Source: Microbacteriaceae bacterium PS02066 (GTDB lineage Bacteria > Actinomycetota > Actinomycetes > Actinomycetales > Microbacteriaceae). From it: 37,420 bases of DNA. How positions within the stretch are numbered: position 1 is the stretch's first letter; each line of letters begins with the position of its first letter. The notes under the pieces were generated by a model. That model saw only the letters and a program-made list of their open reading frames with translations, was not told the origin of the DNA and searched no databases. Location: contig JASCPH010000031.1 in the NCBI GenBank assembly GCA_029959545.1, positions 1 to 37,420 on the forward strand, in the 5' to 3' direction. Positions 6,616 to 12,654 of this stretch are shown one piece after another. The position numbers were made by a program, and so were the translations under genes.

Positions 6616-7122
6616 ATGAAGACGACCCATCGCGACGGCGAGGCGGGTGGGCTGCGGATGCCGGCCGTGTGGGATCGGGCCTCGCTCGAGGCGGTCGGGT
6701 TCGTGGGGTTCGTTCGATTCGCGGATCTTGCGGCCGCGAGGGTGCCGACTGAGGCGGGGATCTACGTGGTGCTGCGTCCGGCGGCGACGTCGCCGGAGCT
6801 GCTCGAGCTGACGCGAGCGCGGGCGGGATCCGCCTACCCTTTGGATGACCTCGCGGCTCGGTGGGTGTCGGGGACGCCGGTGCTGTACATCGGCAAGGCA
6901 GAGGCGAAAGTGGGCGGGCTGCGCAAGCGGCTGGGGCAGTTCGCGCGGAAGGGTGCCAGCCACCAGGGCGGGCGTTCGATCTGGCAGCTGGCCGATCAAG
7001 ACGAGCTGCTCGTTGCGTGGGTGACGACGCCGGAGGAGTCCGCGGAGGACGTGGAGGTTCGCTACCGCGCCGCGTTCGCTGACGTGTTCGGTCGCTGGCC
7101 GTTCGCGAACCGGAAGCGATGA
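6616..7122 (+). CDS. GIY-YIG-like nuclease-fold protein, 168 aa
   Basis: The order of motifs fits a GIY-YIG domain: AGIYVVLRP (about 47-55), VLYIGKAEAK (about 89-98), LRKRLGQFARKG with the conserved Arg, HQGGRSIWQL, then a Glu-containing helix (AEDVEVRYRAAFADVFG) and the terminal PFANRKR. GIY, YIG, Arg, Glu and Asn positions are all present, so it may be an active nuclease. The family includes stand-alone nucleases and restriction or homing enzymes. No neighbouring methylase is seen. The start is uncertain: ATG 6616 has a weak ribosome site, and ATG 6658 is an alternative. It has no operator. Confidence 0.75.
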   Translation: MKTTHRDGEAGGLRMPAVWDRASLEAVGFVGFVRFADLAAARVPTEAGIYVVLRPAATSPELLELTRARAGSAYPLDDLAARWVSGTPVLYIGKAEAKVGGLRKRLGQFARKGASHQGGRSIWQLADQDELLVAWVTTPEESAEDVEVRYRAAFADVFGRWPFANRKR

Positions 7123-7195
7123 GGGCAGGCGGTTGATGAGAGGGGTTTCGCCGGGGATCTAGGTTGCTACCGCGGGCCTGTGTACGCTCTCGGCC

Positions 7196-7780
7196 ATGAG
7201 GGCAGACAGGTTTGAGGACGTGGAACTTGGCGCGTTTGAGCGCTTCTATGACGAGCGACCCTTCGAGGGGCGCAGCTATCCCGGCCCATACTTCGAGACC
7301 GAGATCGCGTCGGGTATGAAGCGCGGGTTAGCGGTGTCCGTGGAGGGGCCGACGGTCGATGACGCGCGGGCGCTCATGGATCAGGTGAGGGCCATTATCG
7401 CTCGCCCGCTGCCTATCCAAGAGATGTACTCTGCGCTGCTCGAGACATTCCCCAAGGCGTTCCCCTGGAATACCCCAAGACAGATGAGCTATGCCGTCAC
7501 GCCGAGTGCCATTTGCGTCGGAAGGGAGGGAGACTACTCGGTCCACTTCGACGTCGACTCGGAAGACGACACTCAAGTCGACTATTGGCCTGTCGTGTGG
7601 CTTGACCGTGACGGCAACATTCTGAGCGCTCACGCCGATGGCGGACGTGGCGAATATCCCGGAGGTCGGGACTACACCCTCCCGGAGGCGACTGAGGCGT
7701 TGGTGCGCTCATGGCCGTCGAAGAACATCTGGGCAGAGGACGTCGCGACCCGCCTGGACAAACTGGACGGGCTGGGCTGA
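7196..7780 (+). CDS. Hypothetical protein, 194 aa, probably leaderless
   Basis: A TACGCT -10 box at 7183-7188 lies 7 nt before the ATG and no ribosome site is visible, so a leaderless transcript is likely. The protein is acidic; it contains ERPFEGRSYPGPYFETEI, DYSVHFDVDSEDDTQVDYW and VVWLDRDGNILSAHADGG, an alpha/beta pattern I cannot assign. Its stop codon lies inside a bidirectional hairpin shared with the convergent gene at 7817-8182. It does not belong to the palindrome regulon. Confidence 0.72.
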   Translation: MRADRFEDVELGAFERFYDERPFEGRSYPGPYFETEIASGMKRGLAVSVEGPTVDDARALMDQVRAIIARPLPIQEMYSALLETFPKAFPWNTPRQMSYAVTPSAICVGREGDYSVHFDVDSEDDTQVDYWPVVWLDRDGNILSAHADGGRGEYPGGRDYTLPEATEALVRSWPSKNIWAEDVATRLDKLDGLG

Positions 7781-7806
7781 GCCCCGCGTTCGTCGACGGG
7801 GCCCAG
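7772..7806. terminator. Bidirectional hairpin between convergent genes
   Basis: GCCCCG (7781-7786) pairs with CGGGGC (7797-7802), extended by CTGG (7772-7775)/CCAG (7803-7806). It overlaps the stop of gene 7196-7780. Confidence 0.5.
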
Positions 7807-7816
7807 CGTTGGGGTG

Positions 7817-8182
7817 TCAGCCTCGTGCGGCTGCCAGCTCGGCGTCGATCCGGCGCCGCTCGCCGCCGGGGTGGGTGCTGCCCAGCAGCACGACGCGGCG
7901 ATCCCACGCGACCTCACCCGTGAGCGAGTCGACCCAGTCGGTGACGTCGGCGCGCTGCGCCTCGGTCAGCTGGTCGACGGCCAGGCCGGGCAGGATCGTG
8001 TCGGGCAGGGTGAGGGTCTTGCGCAGGTACTCGAAGTCGACCTCGTTGCGCCAGGCGCGCTCCGACTCGATGAACCGGTCGATCTGCGCGTTGTCGGGGT
8101 GCCAATGGCATCCGCCGATGCAGGCCTCCTCGGGGTCGACGGACTGAAACCAGACGGCATGTACGGTGCGGTTGGTGGTCAT
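7817..8182 (-). CDS. Hypothetical array protein, 121 aa
   Basis: ATG at 8182 after GGGAGGATGCC. Sequence features: VHAVWFQSVDPEEACIGGCH with two Cys and several His (CIGGCHWHPD) that could bind a metal, then a helical section (RFIESERAWRNEVDFEYL), and near the end VVLLGSTHPGGERRRIDAEL. No family recognised. Single-gene unit with its own operator. Confidence 0.75.
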   Translation of the reverse strand: MTTNRTVHAVWFQSVDPEEACIGGCHWHPDNAQIDRFIESERAWRNEVDFEYLRKTLTLPDTILPGLAVDQLTEAQRADVTDWVDSLTGEVAWDRRVVLLGSTHPGGERRRIDAELAAARG

Positions 8183-8202
8183 GGCATCCTCCCGGATTGC
8201 TA

Positions 8203-8219
8203 GTGAATGTGACATTCAT
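8203..8219 (-). promoter_or_regulatory. Palindromic operator, one mismatch (unit of 7817-8182)
   Basis: GTGAATGTGACATTCAT; TAGCCT at 8220-8225 abuts it; AATGTCGGAGG upstream. Confidence 0.87.
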
Positions 8220-8265
8220 AGGCTACGGGTGGCCTCCGACATTGGCTGCGGCGAGCGCTGCGAGG

Positions 8266-8294
8266 GGCGGGGCGGGCGGTGTGCCCGCCCCGCC
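8266..8294 (-). terminator. Hairpin after gene 8302-8820
   Basis: GGCGGGGCGGGC (8266-8277) pairs perfectly with GCCCGCCCCGCC (8283-8294) over a 5-nt loop, 7 nt past the stop. Confidence 0.7.
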
Positions 8295-8301
8295 GGCTTG
8301 G

Positions 8302-8820
8302 CTACTCGCGCTCGCAGTCGGTCGCTTCCGCGTCGATCGAGTCGGCCACATAGTTGTCGGATCGGAGCGACTCGATCACGTCTTCCACGGTGTACGTCTC
8401 GATCGCGAGGTCTTCCGCTTCGTCCGTCGTGCGGGCCGTCACCGAAACGGTGACGCGCTGCGTCAGCGTGACGGAGAGGGTCACCCGGAAGTCGCGCTCG
8501 CGCGGGGTGCCGCCGATCGCTTCCACGAGCCGGTCGTACTCGGAGCAGAAGCCCTCGTCGTTGGCGATCTGCTCGCCCCTCTCCCAGATCGCCGCGAGGC
8601 GGTCGTCGGCGGCGTTGGTGATCGGCAGCTGCAGCCGTTCGATCTCCCGCTGCTGCCTCTCGACGGTCAGCGCGAGATCCGCGGCTCGCGCCTCGGCCGC
8701 GACGAGATCGGCCTGAGTGCGGGCCATTTCTCCGGCGTAGCCGCCGCGGCGGTCGGTGACCGGGGCGGGCATGTCGAGCTGGCCCTGAGCGAACTCGATG
8801 CTGGTGGTGGTGGATGCCAT
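8302..8820 (-). CDS. Coiled-coil array protein, 172 aa
   Basis: ATG at 8820 after GGAGGACACC. Residues 30-65 (EMARTQADLVAAEARAADLA, then LTVERQQREIERLQ) form a heptad-like coiled coil. A helical segment and a beta stretch follow (FRVTLSVTLTQRVTVSVTAR, 111-130), then a very acidic C terminus. Not recognised. The alternating V/T strand suggests a small beta domain tied to an oligomerising helix. Single-gene unit. Confidence 0.76.
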   Translation of the reverse strand: MASTTTSIEFAQGQLDMPAPVTDRRGGYAGEMARTQADLVAAEARAADLALTVERQQREIERLQLPITNAADDRLAAIWERGEQIANDEGFCSEYDRLVEAIGGTPRERDFRVTLSVTLTQRVTVSVTARTTDEAEDLAIETYTVEDVIESLRSDNYVADSIDAEATDCERE

Positions 8821-8844
8821 GGTGTCCTCCTTGGAACGTAGGCG

Positions 8845-8861
8845 GTGAATGTGACATTCAC
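8845..8861 (-). promoter_or_regulatory. Palindromic operator, perfect copy (unit of 8302-8820)
   Basis: Perfect 17-mer; TAGCCT at 8862-8867 abuts it; CCAATGTCGGAGGCC upstream. The leader ACGTTCCAAGGAGGACACC is the same as in the unit at 9830. Confidence 0.9.
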
Positions 8862-8902
8862 AGGCTACGGGTGGCCTCCGACATTGGCTGCGGCGAGCGC
8901 GA

Positions 8903-8936
8903 CAGTGCCCCGCCGGAGGATCCCGGCGGGGCACTG
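8903..8936 (-). terminator. Hairpin after gene 8945-9364
   Basis: CAGTGCCCCGCCGG (8903-8916) pairs perfectly with CCGGCGGGGCACTG (8923-8936). The same stem sequence recurs after several other units. Confidence 0.7.
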
Positions 8937-8944
8937 AGGGGCGG

Positions 8945-9364
8945 TCAGCTGGTGGCTGGTGTGAGTGCTGCCAGGATCGCTCTGAGCGCGTCGACGGCCC
9001 CGTCGCGGGCCTCGAAGACGGCATCCATGGTGTGGGCCTCGGTGGAGCGCTCCGCTTCCTCGATCGCCGCCAGGGCGGCGCCGGCCAGGTCGCGCAGCTG
9101 GCTGGTGTCCGCGGCGAGCGCGAGCGGGGCCGCGTGCTGGTGGATATGCAGCGTCCAGCCGTCGCCGGTCGGGGTGGCCCAGACCGTTGCGATCGTCTGG
9201 CCCTCGGGGCTGTCGAAGTCGACCTTTCCGAAGTCGTCGCCGTGGTGAGCGAGGATGCGGGCGCGGTCATCGACGGGCATCGAGTACAGGTGCGAGTTGC
9301 TCGGCGTCCAGGTGGACGGCTCCGCGCGGCTGCCGGTGTCGTAGGGGGTGAGTGCGGTGGTCAT
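8945..9364 (-). CDS. Hypothetical array protein, 139 aa
   Basis: ATG at 9364 after GGAAGGACCGACC, a different ribosome site from the standard module, and no operator. It lies 57 nt after the stop of 9422-9805, with a strong hairpin between. It is either a second gene of that unit expressed by read-through or has an unseen promoter. Sequence: a Ser/Thr/Pro-rich N terminus with YSMPVDDRARILAHHGDDFG, a central strand region (GWTLHIHQHAAPLALA), then an Ala-rich helix to the end. Not recognised. Confidence 0.72.
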   Translation of the reverse strand: MTTALTPYDTGSRAEPSTWTPSNSHLYSMPVDDRARILAHHGDDFGKVDFDSPEGQTIATVWATPTGDGWTLHIHQHAAPLALAADTSQLRDLAGAALAAIEEAERSTEAHTMDAVFEARDGAVDALRAILAALTPATS

Positions 9365-9385
9365 GGTCGGTCCTTCCGTGCTAAG

Positions 9386-9416
9386 CGCCGGGGCGGGCGT
9401 GGTGCCCGCCCCGGCG
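9386..9416 (-). terminator. Hairpin between 9422-9805 and 8945-9364
   Basis: CGCCGGGGCGGGC (9386-9398) pairs perfectly with GCCCGCCCCGGCG (9404-9416), 13 bp with a 5-nt loop. Confidence 0.7.
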
Positions 9417-9421
9417 GGATG

Positions 9422-9805
9422 TCAGCGGGTGATGAGCCCGGCGATGATCTGGTCGACGGAGTCCGCGGAGACGGTGATCGCACAGGGGATGCAGACCTCC
9501 GTGCGGGTGTGGCGGATGTCGTCGTGGTCCAGGATCGTGACGACGTAGTTGGTCGCGTCCTGCGTGCCGCACTCGGCGCAGGCGTAGCCCACCGGCTCAG
9601 CCTCGGGCTCCTCGTCGACGTCGGCGACGTCGAGCCCCTGGCGGGCCAGCTCGACGGCCTGGCCGACCCAGTAGGCGACGGCCTGGTCGTCGACGACGAA
9701 CGCGCCGTCGTCGATCGCCTCGACGAGCGAGCCGCCGTGGTTGCTGGTCATGCGCTCGAGGATCGTTCGCGAGATCTCGTCGATGGTGAGTGGTGTGGTT
9801 GCCAT
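9422..9805 (-). CDS. Zinc-ribbon-containing array protein, 127 aa
   Basis: ATG at 9805 after GGAGGACACC. The N-terminal half is a small helical domain (ISRTILERMTSNHGGSLVEA, then DDQAVAYWVGQAVELARQGL). The C-terminal half holds two Cys pairs, CAECG near residue 76 and CIPC near 105, 25 residues apart with a strand-rich stretch (YVVTILDHDDIRHTRTEV) between: a zinc-ribbon layout. Not recognised. First gene of a unit with 8945-9364. Confidence 0.77.
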   Translation of the reverse strand: MATTPLTIDEISRTILERMTSNHGGSLVEAIDDGAFVVDDQAVAYWVGQAVELARQGLDVADVDEEPEAEPVGYACAECGTQDATNYVVTILDHDDIRHTRTEVCIPCAITVSADSVDQIIAGLITR

Positions 9806-9829
9806 GGTGTCCTCCTTGGAACGTAGGCG

Positions 9830-9846
9830 GTGAATGTGACATTCAC
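9830..9846 (-). promoter_or_regulatory. Palindromic operator, perfect copy (unit of 9422-9805)
   Basis: Perfect 17-mer; TAGCCT at 9847-9852 abuts it; CCAATGTCGGAGGCC upstream. Confidence 0.9.
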
Positions 9847-9885
9847 AGGCTACGGGAGGCCTCCGACATTGGCTGCGGCGAGCGC

Positions 9886-9923
9886 GAGAGTGCCCCGCCG
9901 GGATGATCCGGGAGGGCACTCTC
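9886..9923 (-). terminator. Hairpin after gene 9930-10361
   Basis: GAGAGTGCCC (9886-9895) pairs with GGGCACTCTC (9914-9923), with further pairing inside. Confidence 0.62.
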
Positions 9924-9929
9924 GGGGGT

Positions 9930-10361
9930 TCAGTCTTCGCCGGGGAGGGCGATGATGATGCAGGCCTGGCCGGTGAGGTTGTACCCCTCGATGCTTACGC
10001 GGAGCGGCTGGCGGCTGGCGGTGGTGGAGTTGCTGGGGTTGCCGGATCGCGTGGTGTTCGGCACGCGCAGCACGTAGGTCTCGCGCGGGATGAGATCGCC
10101 GGCTACCTGCCGGGCGGTGGGGCGGATGACGTTGAGCACATCCCAGAATCGGGCGTCCTCGCTCTGCCAGCTGCCCTCTCGCGTCCACTGCACCGCGGCC
10201 TCGTAGGCGGCGCGGGTCAGCAGCACCGTCAGTCGGTATCCGGCCTCGAGTGCGGTGGCGGGGTTGAAGTGCAGCAGGATGCCGTCTGCGACGGCTTCCT
10301 CTGCGGTGTAGACGGCGATGATCTCTGCGCCCTCGAACGGGTTTTCGTTCTGCTCGGTCAT
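9930..10361 (-). CDS. Hypothetical array protein, possibly DUF6573-like, 143 aa
   Basis: ATG at 10361 after GGGAGGACACC. Residues 8-33, with GAEIIAVYTAEEAVADGILL, fit my memory of a phage/plasmid family (DUF6573) whose N terminus carries a Y/TxxQA-x-xDGxLx motif. The middle (YRLTVLLTRAAYEAAVQW) is helical. The C-terminal part is strand-rich (ETYVLRVPNTTRSG, QPLRVSIEGYNLTGQACIII). The family link is tentative and its function unknown. It is a single-gene unit, with the most degenerate operator of the set. Confidence 0.74.
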   Translation of the reverse strand: MTEQNENPFEGAEIIAVYTAEEAVADGILLHFNPATALEAGYRLTVLLTRAAYEAAVQWTREGSWQSEDARFWDVLNVIRPTARQVAGDLIPRETYVLRVPNTTRSGNPSNSTTASRQPLRVSIEGYNLTGQACIIIALPGED

Positions 10362-10385
10362 GGTGTCCTCCCGGATCGTTAGCTA

Positions 10386-10402
10386 GTGAATGTGACGCTT
10401 AC
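10386..10402 (-). promoter_or_regulatory. Degenerate operator, three mismatches (unit of 9930-10361)
   Basis: GTGAATGTGACGCTTAC: the left arm is intact, and the right arm is changed at three positions. TAGAGT at 10403-10408 abuts it; AATGTCAGACC upstream. Probably weaker binding. Confidence 0.75.
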
Positions 10403-10468
10403 ACTCTAAGCGAGGGGTCTGACATTGGCCCGCTGGGGGCGCAGGGCGATGGGGAGACAGCGGCGCGC

Positions 10469-10981
10469 ATGACTGAGACGTGGATTTACGAGCGCACGGC
10501 GGACAACTTCGCGCGCTTCGTGCTGGGCACGGTGGGCGATAACCCTCTCGTGTGCGTCGGCGTGAACCCCAGCACCGCGGCGCCGGGAGACCCCGATCTC
10601 ACCGTCAGCAAGGTCATGGGTTTCGCGGCCCGCAACGGGTTCGACAGCTGGGTGATGCTGAACCTCTACCCGCAGAGATCCACCGACCCCAAGGGCATGC
10701 ACCTGGCACACGATCCGGCGCTGAAAGCCGAGAATGAGCGACACATCGCCGATCTCATCGGCGGGCGTCAGCTCACGATCCTCGCCGCGTGGGGCGAGCT
10801 GATCCGAACCCGCACCTACCTGCCGCGGATGCTTCAAGGCATCGCCTCGGTAACGGATGCCTCCGGCTGTGACTGGGTGTCGATCGGTGATCTGCTCAAG
10901 AGCGGGCATCCCCGGCATCCCTCGCGCGCCAGCTACACCTGGCCGTTGCAGAGATTCGACGTGGCGAGCTATCTGCGCTAG
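10469..10981 (+). CDS. DUF1643 family protein, 170 aa
   Basis: Sequence matches the DUF1643 pattern: an aromatic N-terminal stretch (WIYERTADNFARFVLGTVGD), VCVGVNPSTAAPGDPDLTVS (the family's NPSTA-DPT motif), then VMLNLYPQRSTDPKGMHLAH and LTILAAWGELI, ending in GHPRHPSRASYTWPLQRFDV. Length is typical. The family is common on mobile elements and its function is not established. It is divergent from the 9930-10361 unit and shares its upstream region. The ribosome site (GGGGAGA) is about 13 nt from the ATG at 10469, which is rather far. No operator of its own. Confidence 0.85.
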   Translation: MTETWIYERTADNFARFVLGTVGDNPLVCVGVNPSTAAPGDPDLTVSKVMGFAARNGFDSWVMLNLYPQRSTDPKGMHLAHDPALKAENERHIADLIGGRQLTILAAWGELIRTRTYLPRMLQGIASVTDASGCDWVSIGDLLKSGHPRHPSRASYTWPLQRFDVASYLR

Positions 10982-10998
10982 GCGCTGACAGGCCTGGC

Positions 10999-11030
10999 GG
11001 TGCCCCGCCGGTTGATCCCGGCGGGGCACC
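10999..11030. terminator. Bidirectional hairpin between convergent genes
   Basis: GGTGCCCCGCCGG (10999-11011) pairs perfectly with CCGGCGGGGCACC (11018-11030). Confidence 0.7.
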
Positions 11031-11036
11031 GTGCGG

Positions 11037-11381
11037 CTATCCCTCCTCCTCCGGCCATTCCAGGCGGGGGTCGAAGTGGAACCGCTCGCGGCCCTCGTTG
11101 TGGGCGAGGTCGTCGCTGCGCGCTTCGTACTCGTCTTCGCTGAGCCGTGAGCCGTGCCCGTTGGCCCAGGGCAGCGGGTCGCGGTCGCCGTCGCTTTCGG
11201 CAAGCCAGGTCTCGCGCATGATGTGGTCGGCGGTGCCGGTGTGCCCCAACTCGTCGAACAGGTCGGCGAGGATGCGTGCCTCGGTCATGTTGATCGCCGC
11301 GAAGACATCATCGTGCCAGCCGCCGATCATGTCGGCCGCGGCCGCGACGACGGCGAGGTCGGGGATCGTTCCGCTGCTCAT
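11037..11381 (-). CDS. Hypothetical array protein, 114 aa
   Basis: ATG at 11381 overlaps the stop of the upstream gene (ATGA). Helical N-terminal half: AVVAAAADMIGGWHDDVFAA, INMTEARILADLFDELGHTG, TADHIMRETWLAESDGDRD. The spacing of W, E-A and D residues resembles small helical proteins common in actinobacterial phages and mobile elements. The C-terminal 35 residues are charged. Not assigned to a family. Second gene of the unit at 11378-11662. Confidence 0.73.
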   Translation of the reverse strand: MSSGTIPDLAVVAAAADMIGGWHDDVFAAINMTEARILADLFDELGHTGTADHIMRETWLAESDGDRDPLPWANGHGSRLSEDEYEARSDDLAHNEGRERFHFDPRLEWPEEEG

Positions 11382-11662
11382 CGCTGCACTTTCCCCAGTC
11401 CCCAGTCGGCTCGTTCCTGGTCGGCCATCCACACGGCCCGGTCGAGCGCGGTGTGAATGTCGACGCCGCGGGCGTCGGCCAGGTGCACGAGATCGGTGAG
11501 CACGTCGCGGATCGCCTGATCCGGCTCGCTCGGCTCGTCGTCGTACCAGGCCGCGATGAGCGTGTGCATGCGGAACTGCGCTCGCCGCAGGGTGTCGGTC
11601 TCGGTGCGGTTGTCCAGCTCGCGGCTCATCTCGAGCTCGAGCTGCGTGGTGGGGTTTGCCAT
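11378..11662 (-). CDS. Hypothetical helical array protein, 94 aa
   Basis: ATG at 11662 after CCGGGAGGACACC. The whole product appears alpha-helical: LELEMSRELDNRTETDTLRR, MHTLIAAWYDDEPSEPDQAI, RDVLTDLVHLADARGVDIHT, then ALDRAVWMADQERADWG. The helical pattern with D/E pairs is loosely like MazG/dUTPase-type all-alpha phosphohydrolases, but the diagnostic ExxE/ExxD motif is not clear, so I do not assign it. First gene of a two-gene unit. Confidence 0.74.
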   Translation of the reverse strand: MANPTTQLELEMSRELDNRTETDTLRRAQFRMHTLIAAWYDDEPSEPDQAIRDVLTDLVHLADARGVDIHTALDRAVWMADQERADWGLGKVQR

Positions 11663-11686
11663 GGTGTCCTCCCGGATCGTTGGCTA

Positions 11687-11703
11687 GTGAATGTGACATT
11701 TAC
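11687..11703 (-). promoter_or_regulatory. Palindromic operator, one mismatch (unit of 11378-11662)
   Basis: GTGAATGTGACATTTAC; TAAGCT at 11704-11709 abuts it; CCAATGTCTGACC upstream. This is the last operator before the inserted element. Confidence 0.87.
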
Positions 11704-11737
11704 AGCTTAGCGGGAGGGTCAGACATTGGCTGCGGCG

Positions 11738-11742
11738 AGCGC
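11738..11742. repeat. Left target-site duplication AGCGC
   Basis: AGCGC immediately left of TGTCGGATC. The same 5 bp follows GATCCGACA at 30826-30830. Confidence 0.82.
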
Positions 11743-11766
11743 TGTCGGATCCAGGTGAACCTTGCG
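11743..11766 (+). repeat. Left terminal inverted repeat
   Basis: TGTCGGATC at positions 1-9 and ACCTTGCG at 17-24 match the right end; 19/24 identical overall. Confidence 0.82.
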
Positions 11767-11767
11767 T

Positions 11768-11819
11768 GATCCGAGATACTTTGCGACCTACTTTTCGTTT
11801 TCGCAAACTACCTCGGATC
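11768..11819. repeat. Subterminal dyad with transposase-site-like motifs, left end
   Basis: GATCCGAG (11768-11775) pairs with CTCGGATC (11812-11819), and TTTGCGA (11780-11786) pairs with TCGCAAA (11801-11807). It also holds TACTTTGC (11777-11784) and GCAAACTA (11803-11810), motifs repeated at the right end. It overlaps the stop codon of gene 11808-12629 and could also serve as that gene's terminator. Confidence 0.6.
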
Positions 11820-12629
11820 CACTGACTCACTGTTCTTTGGTTCACTGGTGGTCGAGATGACGGCCAGCATGGATTTAGTTGCCTTGTCCGTCGTGTGCGC
11901 CCAGTTGGCGAGCCTTTGGATTGTCTGCGGAGCGACCTGTCGGGGCTGGCCCGAACGAACACTCGCGACGAGACTTCGAAGGGTCTCCGCCCCAATGCCC
12001 GCGGCCCGCGCGATTGACCTCAAAGAATGTCCAGTCGCTAGTGCATGCTCGATAACTCGAACCGCTGACGCCGGGTCCATTAAGGATCTTCCCTGAATCC
12101 CCGCTCGTCGAGCGAGCTCTAGCTTGTGTTCACGGCGGGCATCGGGGCAAGTCGTTCCATCGTTCCTACCAGGACAGGTTGATCGATCACGGCAGCCGGT
12201 GAGATAGCCCCGTGATGTGCCGTGGTCGACCGGCTTGCCCTCTCCCTGAAGCCGTCGTTGACGATAGCGGTCGAAGTAACGACGCCGCGCGTCCGTGCAG
12301 GTCACCTGTCCCCGCCGCCAGTTTGGGCACGTATGGCGGTTGTGGCAACCCCTGCGATATCCCCATACAGTCCCGTGAACCTCAGTTTTGGTCGTCGAGA
12401 CGGACGAATGCTCGGGCTCTGTCGCGGCGATGATCTGTTGCGATCTCTGCCGCCGGACAGGTTGGTCTGACGGCATCTGCGATGTCGGAAAATCAGACCG
12501 GCGCTGAACTGCGGCCTCTACGCAGCTGAGGTATTCCTCGGATAGGTGATAGACGCATCCGCCTTTTGATTTGCAGCCACGCAGATAGCCGTCGAGGCTG
12601 CCGTGGACGACTTGCTCATGCCTGACCAT
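11808..12629 (-). CDS. Triple His/Cys-repeat protein with C-terminal HTH, 273 aa
   Basis: ATG at 12629. Three copies of an H-x9-C-x5-C-x8-10-C motif are visible: H9/C19/C25/C36 (HGSLDGYLRGC), H85/C95/C101/C111 (HGTVWGYRRGC) and H136/C146/C152/C161 (HGTSRGYLTGC); the second and third add CP, TC and DARR. Each could bind one zinc ion. Residues 201-222 (HSLRSIARAAGIGAETLRSL) form a helix-turn-helix, followed by a helical TIQRLANWAH segment. Domain order suggests a DNA-binding protein. The same HGT-GY-GC motif occurs once in gene 1-371, outside the element. The start is 25 nt past the PfkB stop on the same strand, so it may be co-transcribed. Candidate roles (transcription regulator, or partner of the nearby element end) are inference. 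Confidence 0.75.
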   Translation of the reverse strand: MVRHEQVVHGSLDGYLRGCKSKGGCVYHLSEEYLSCVEAAVQRRSDFPTSQMPSDQPVRRQRSQQIIAATEPEHSSVSTTKTEVHGTVWGYRRGCHNRHTCPNWRRGQVTCTDARRRYFDRYRQRRLQGEGKPVDHGTSRGYLTGCRDRSTCPGRNDGTTCPDARREHKLELARRAGIQGRSLMDPASAVRVIEHALATGHSLRSIARAAGIGAETLRSLVASVRSGQPRQVAPQTIQRLANWAHTTDKATKSMLAVISTTSEPKNSESVDPR

Positions 12630-12654
12630 GCTGTTTGATCCCCGTTTTTGCGGG

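Noticed and set aside
8903..8936. Recurrent hairpins as attC-like recombination sites or REP elements
   Set aside because: They lie directly after stop codons, vary in stem and loop between units and no integrase or R'/R'' boxes are seen; terminators fit better.
11768..11819. The nested dyad as a tyrosine-recombinase attachment site
   Set aside because: The element borders are set by the TGT/ACA ends and 5-bp duplication at 11743, which do not fit tyrosine-recombinase integration; no integrase gene is present.
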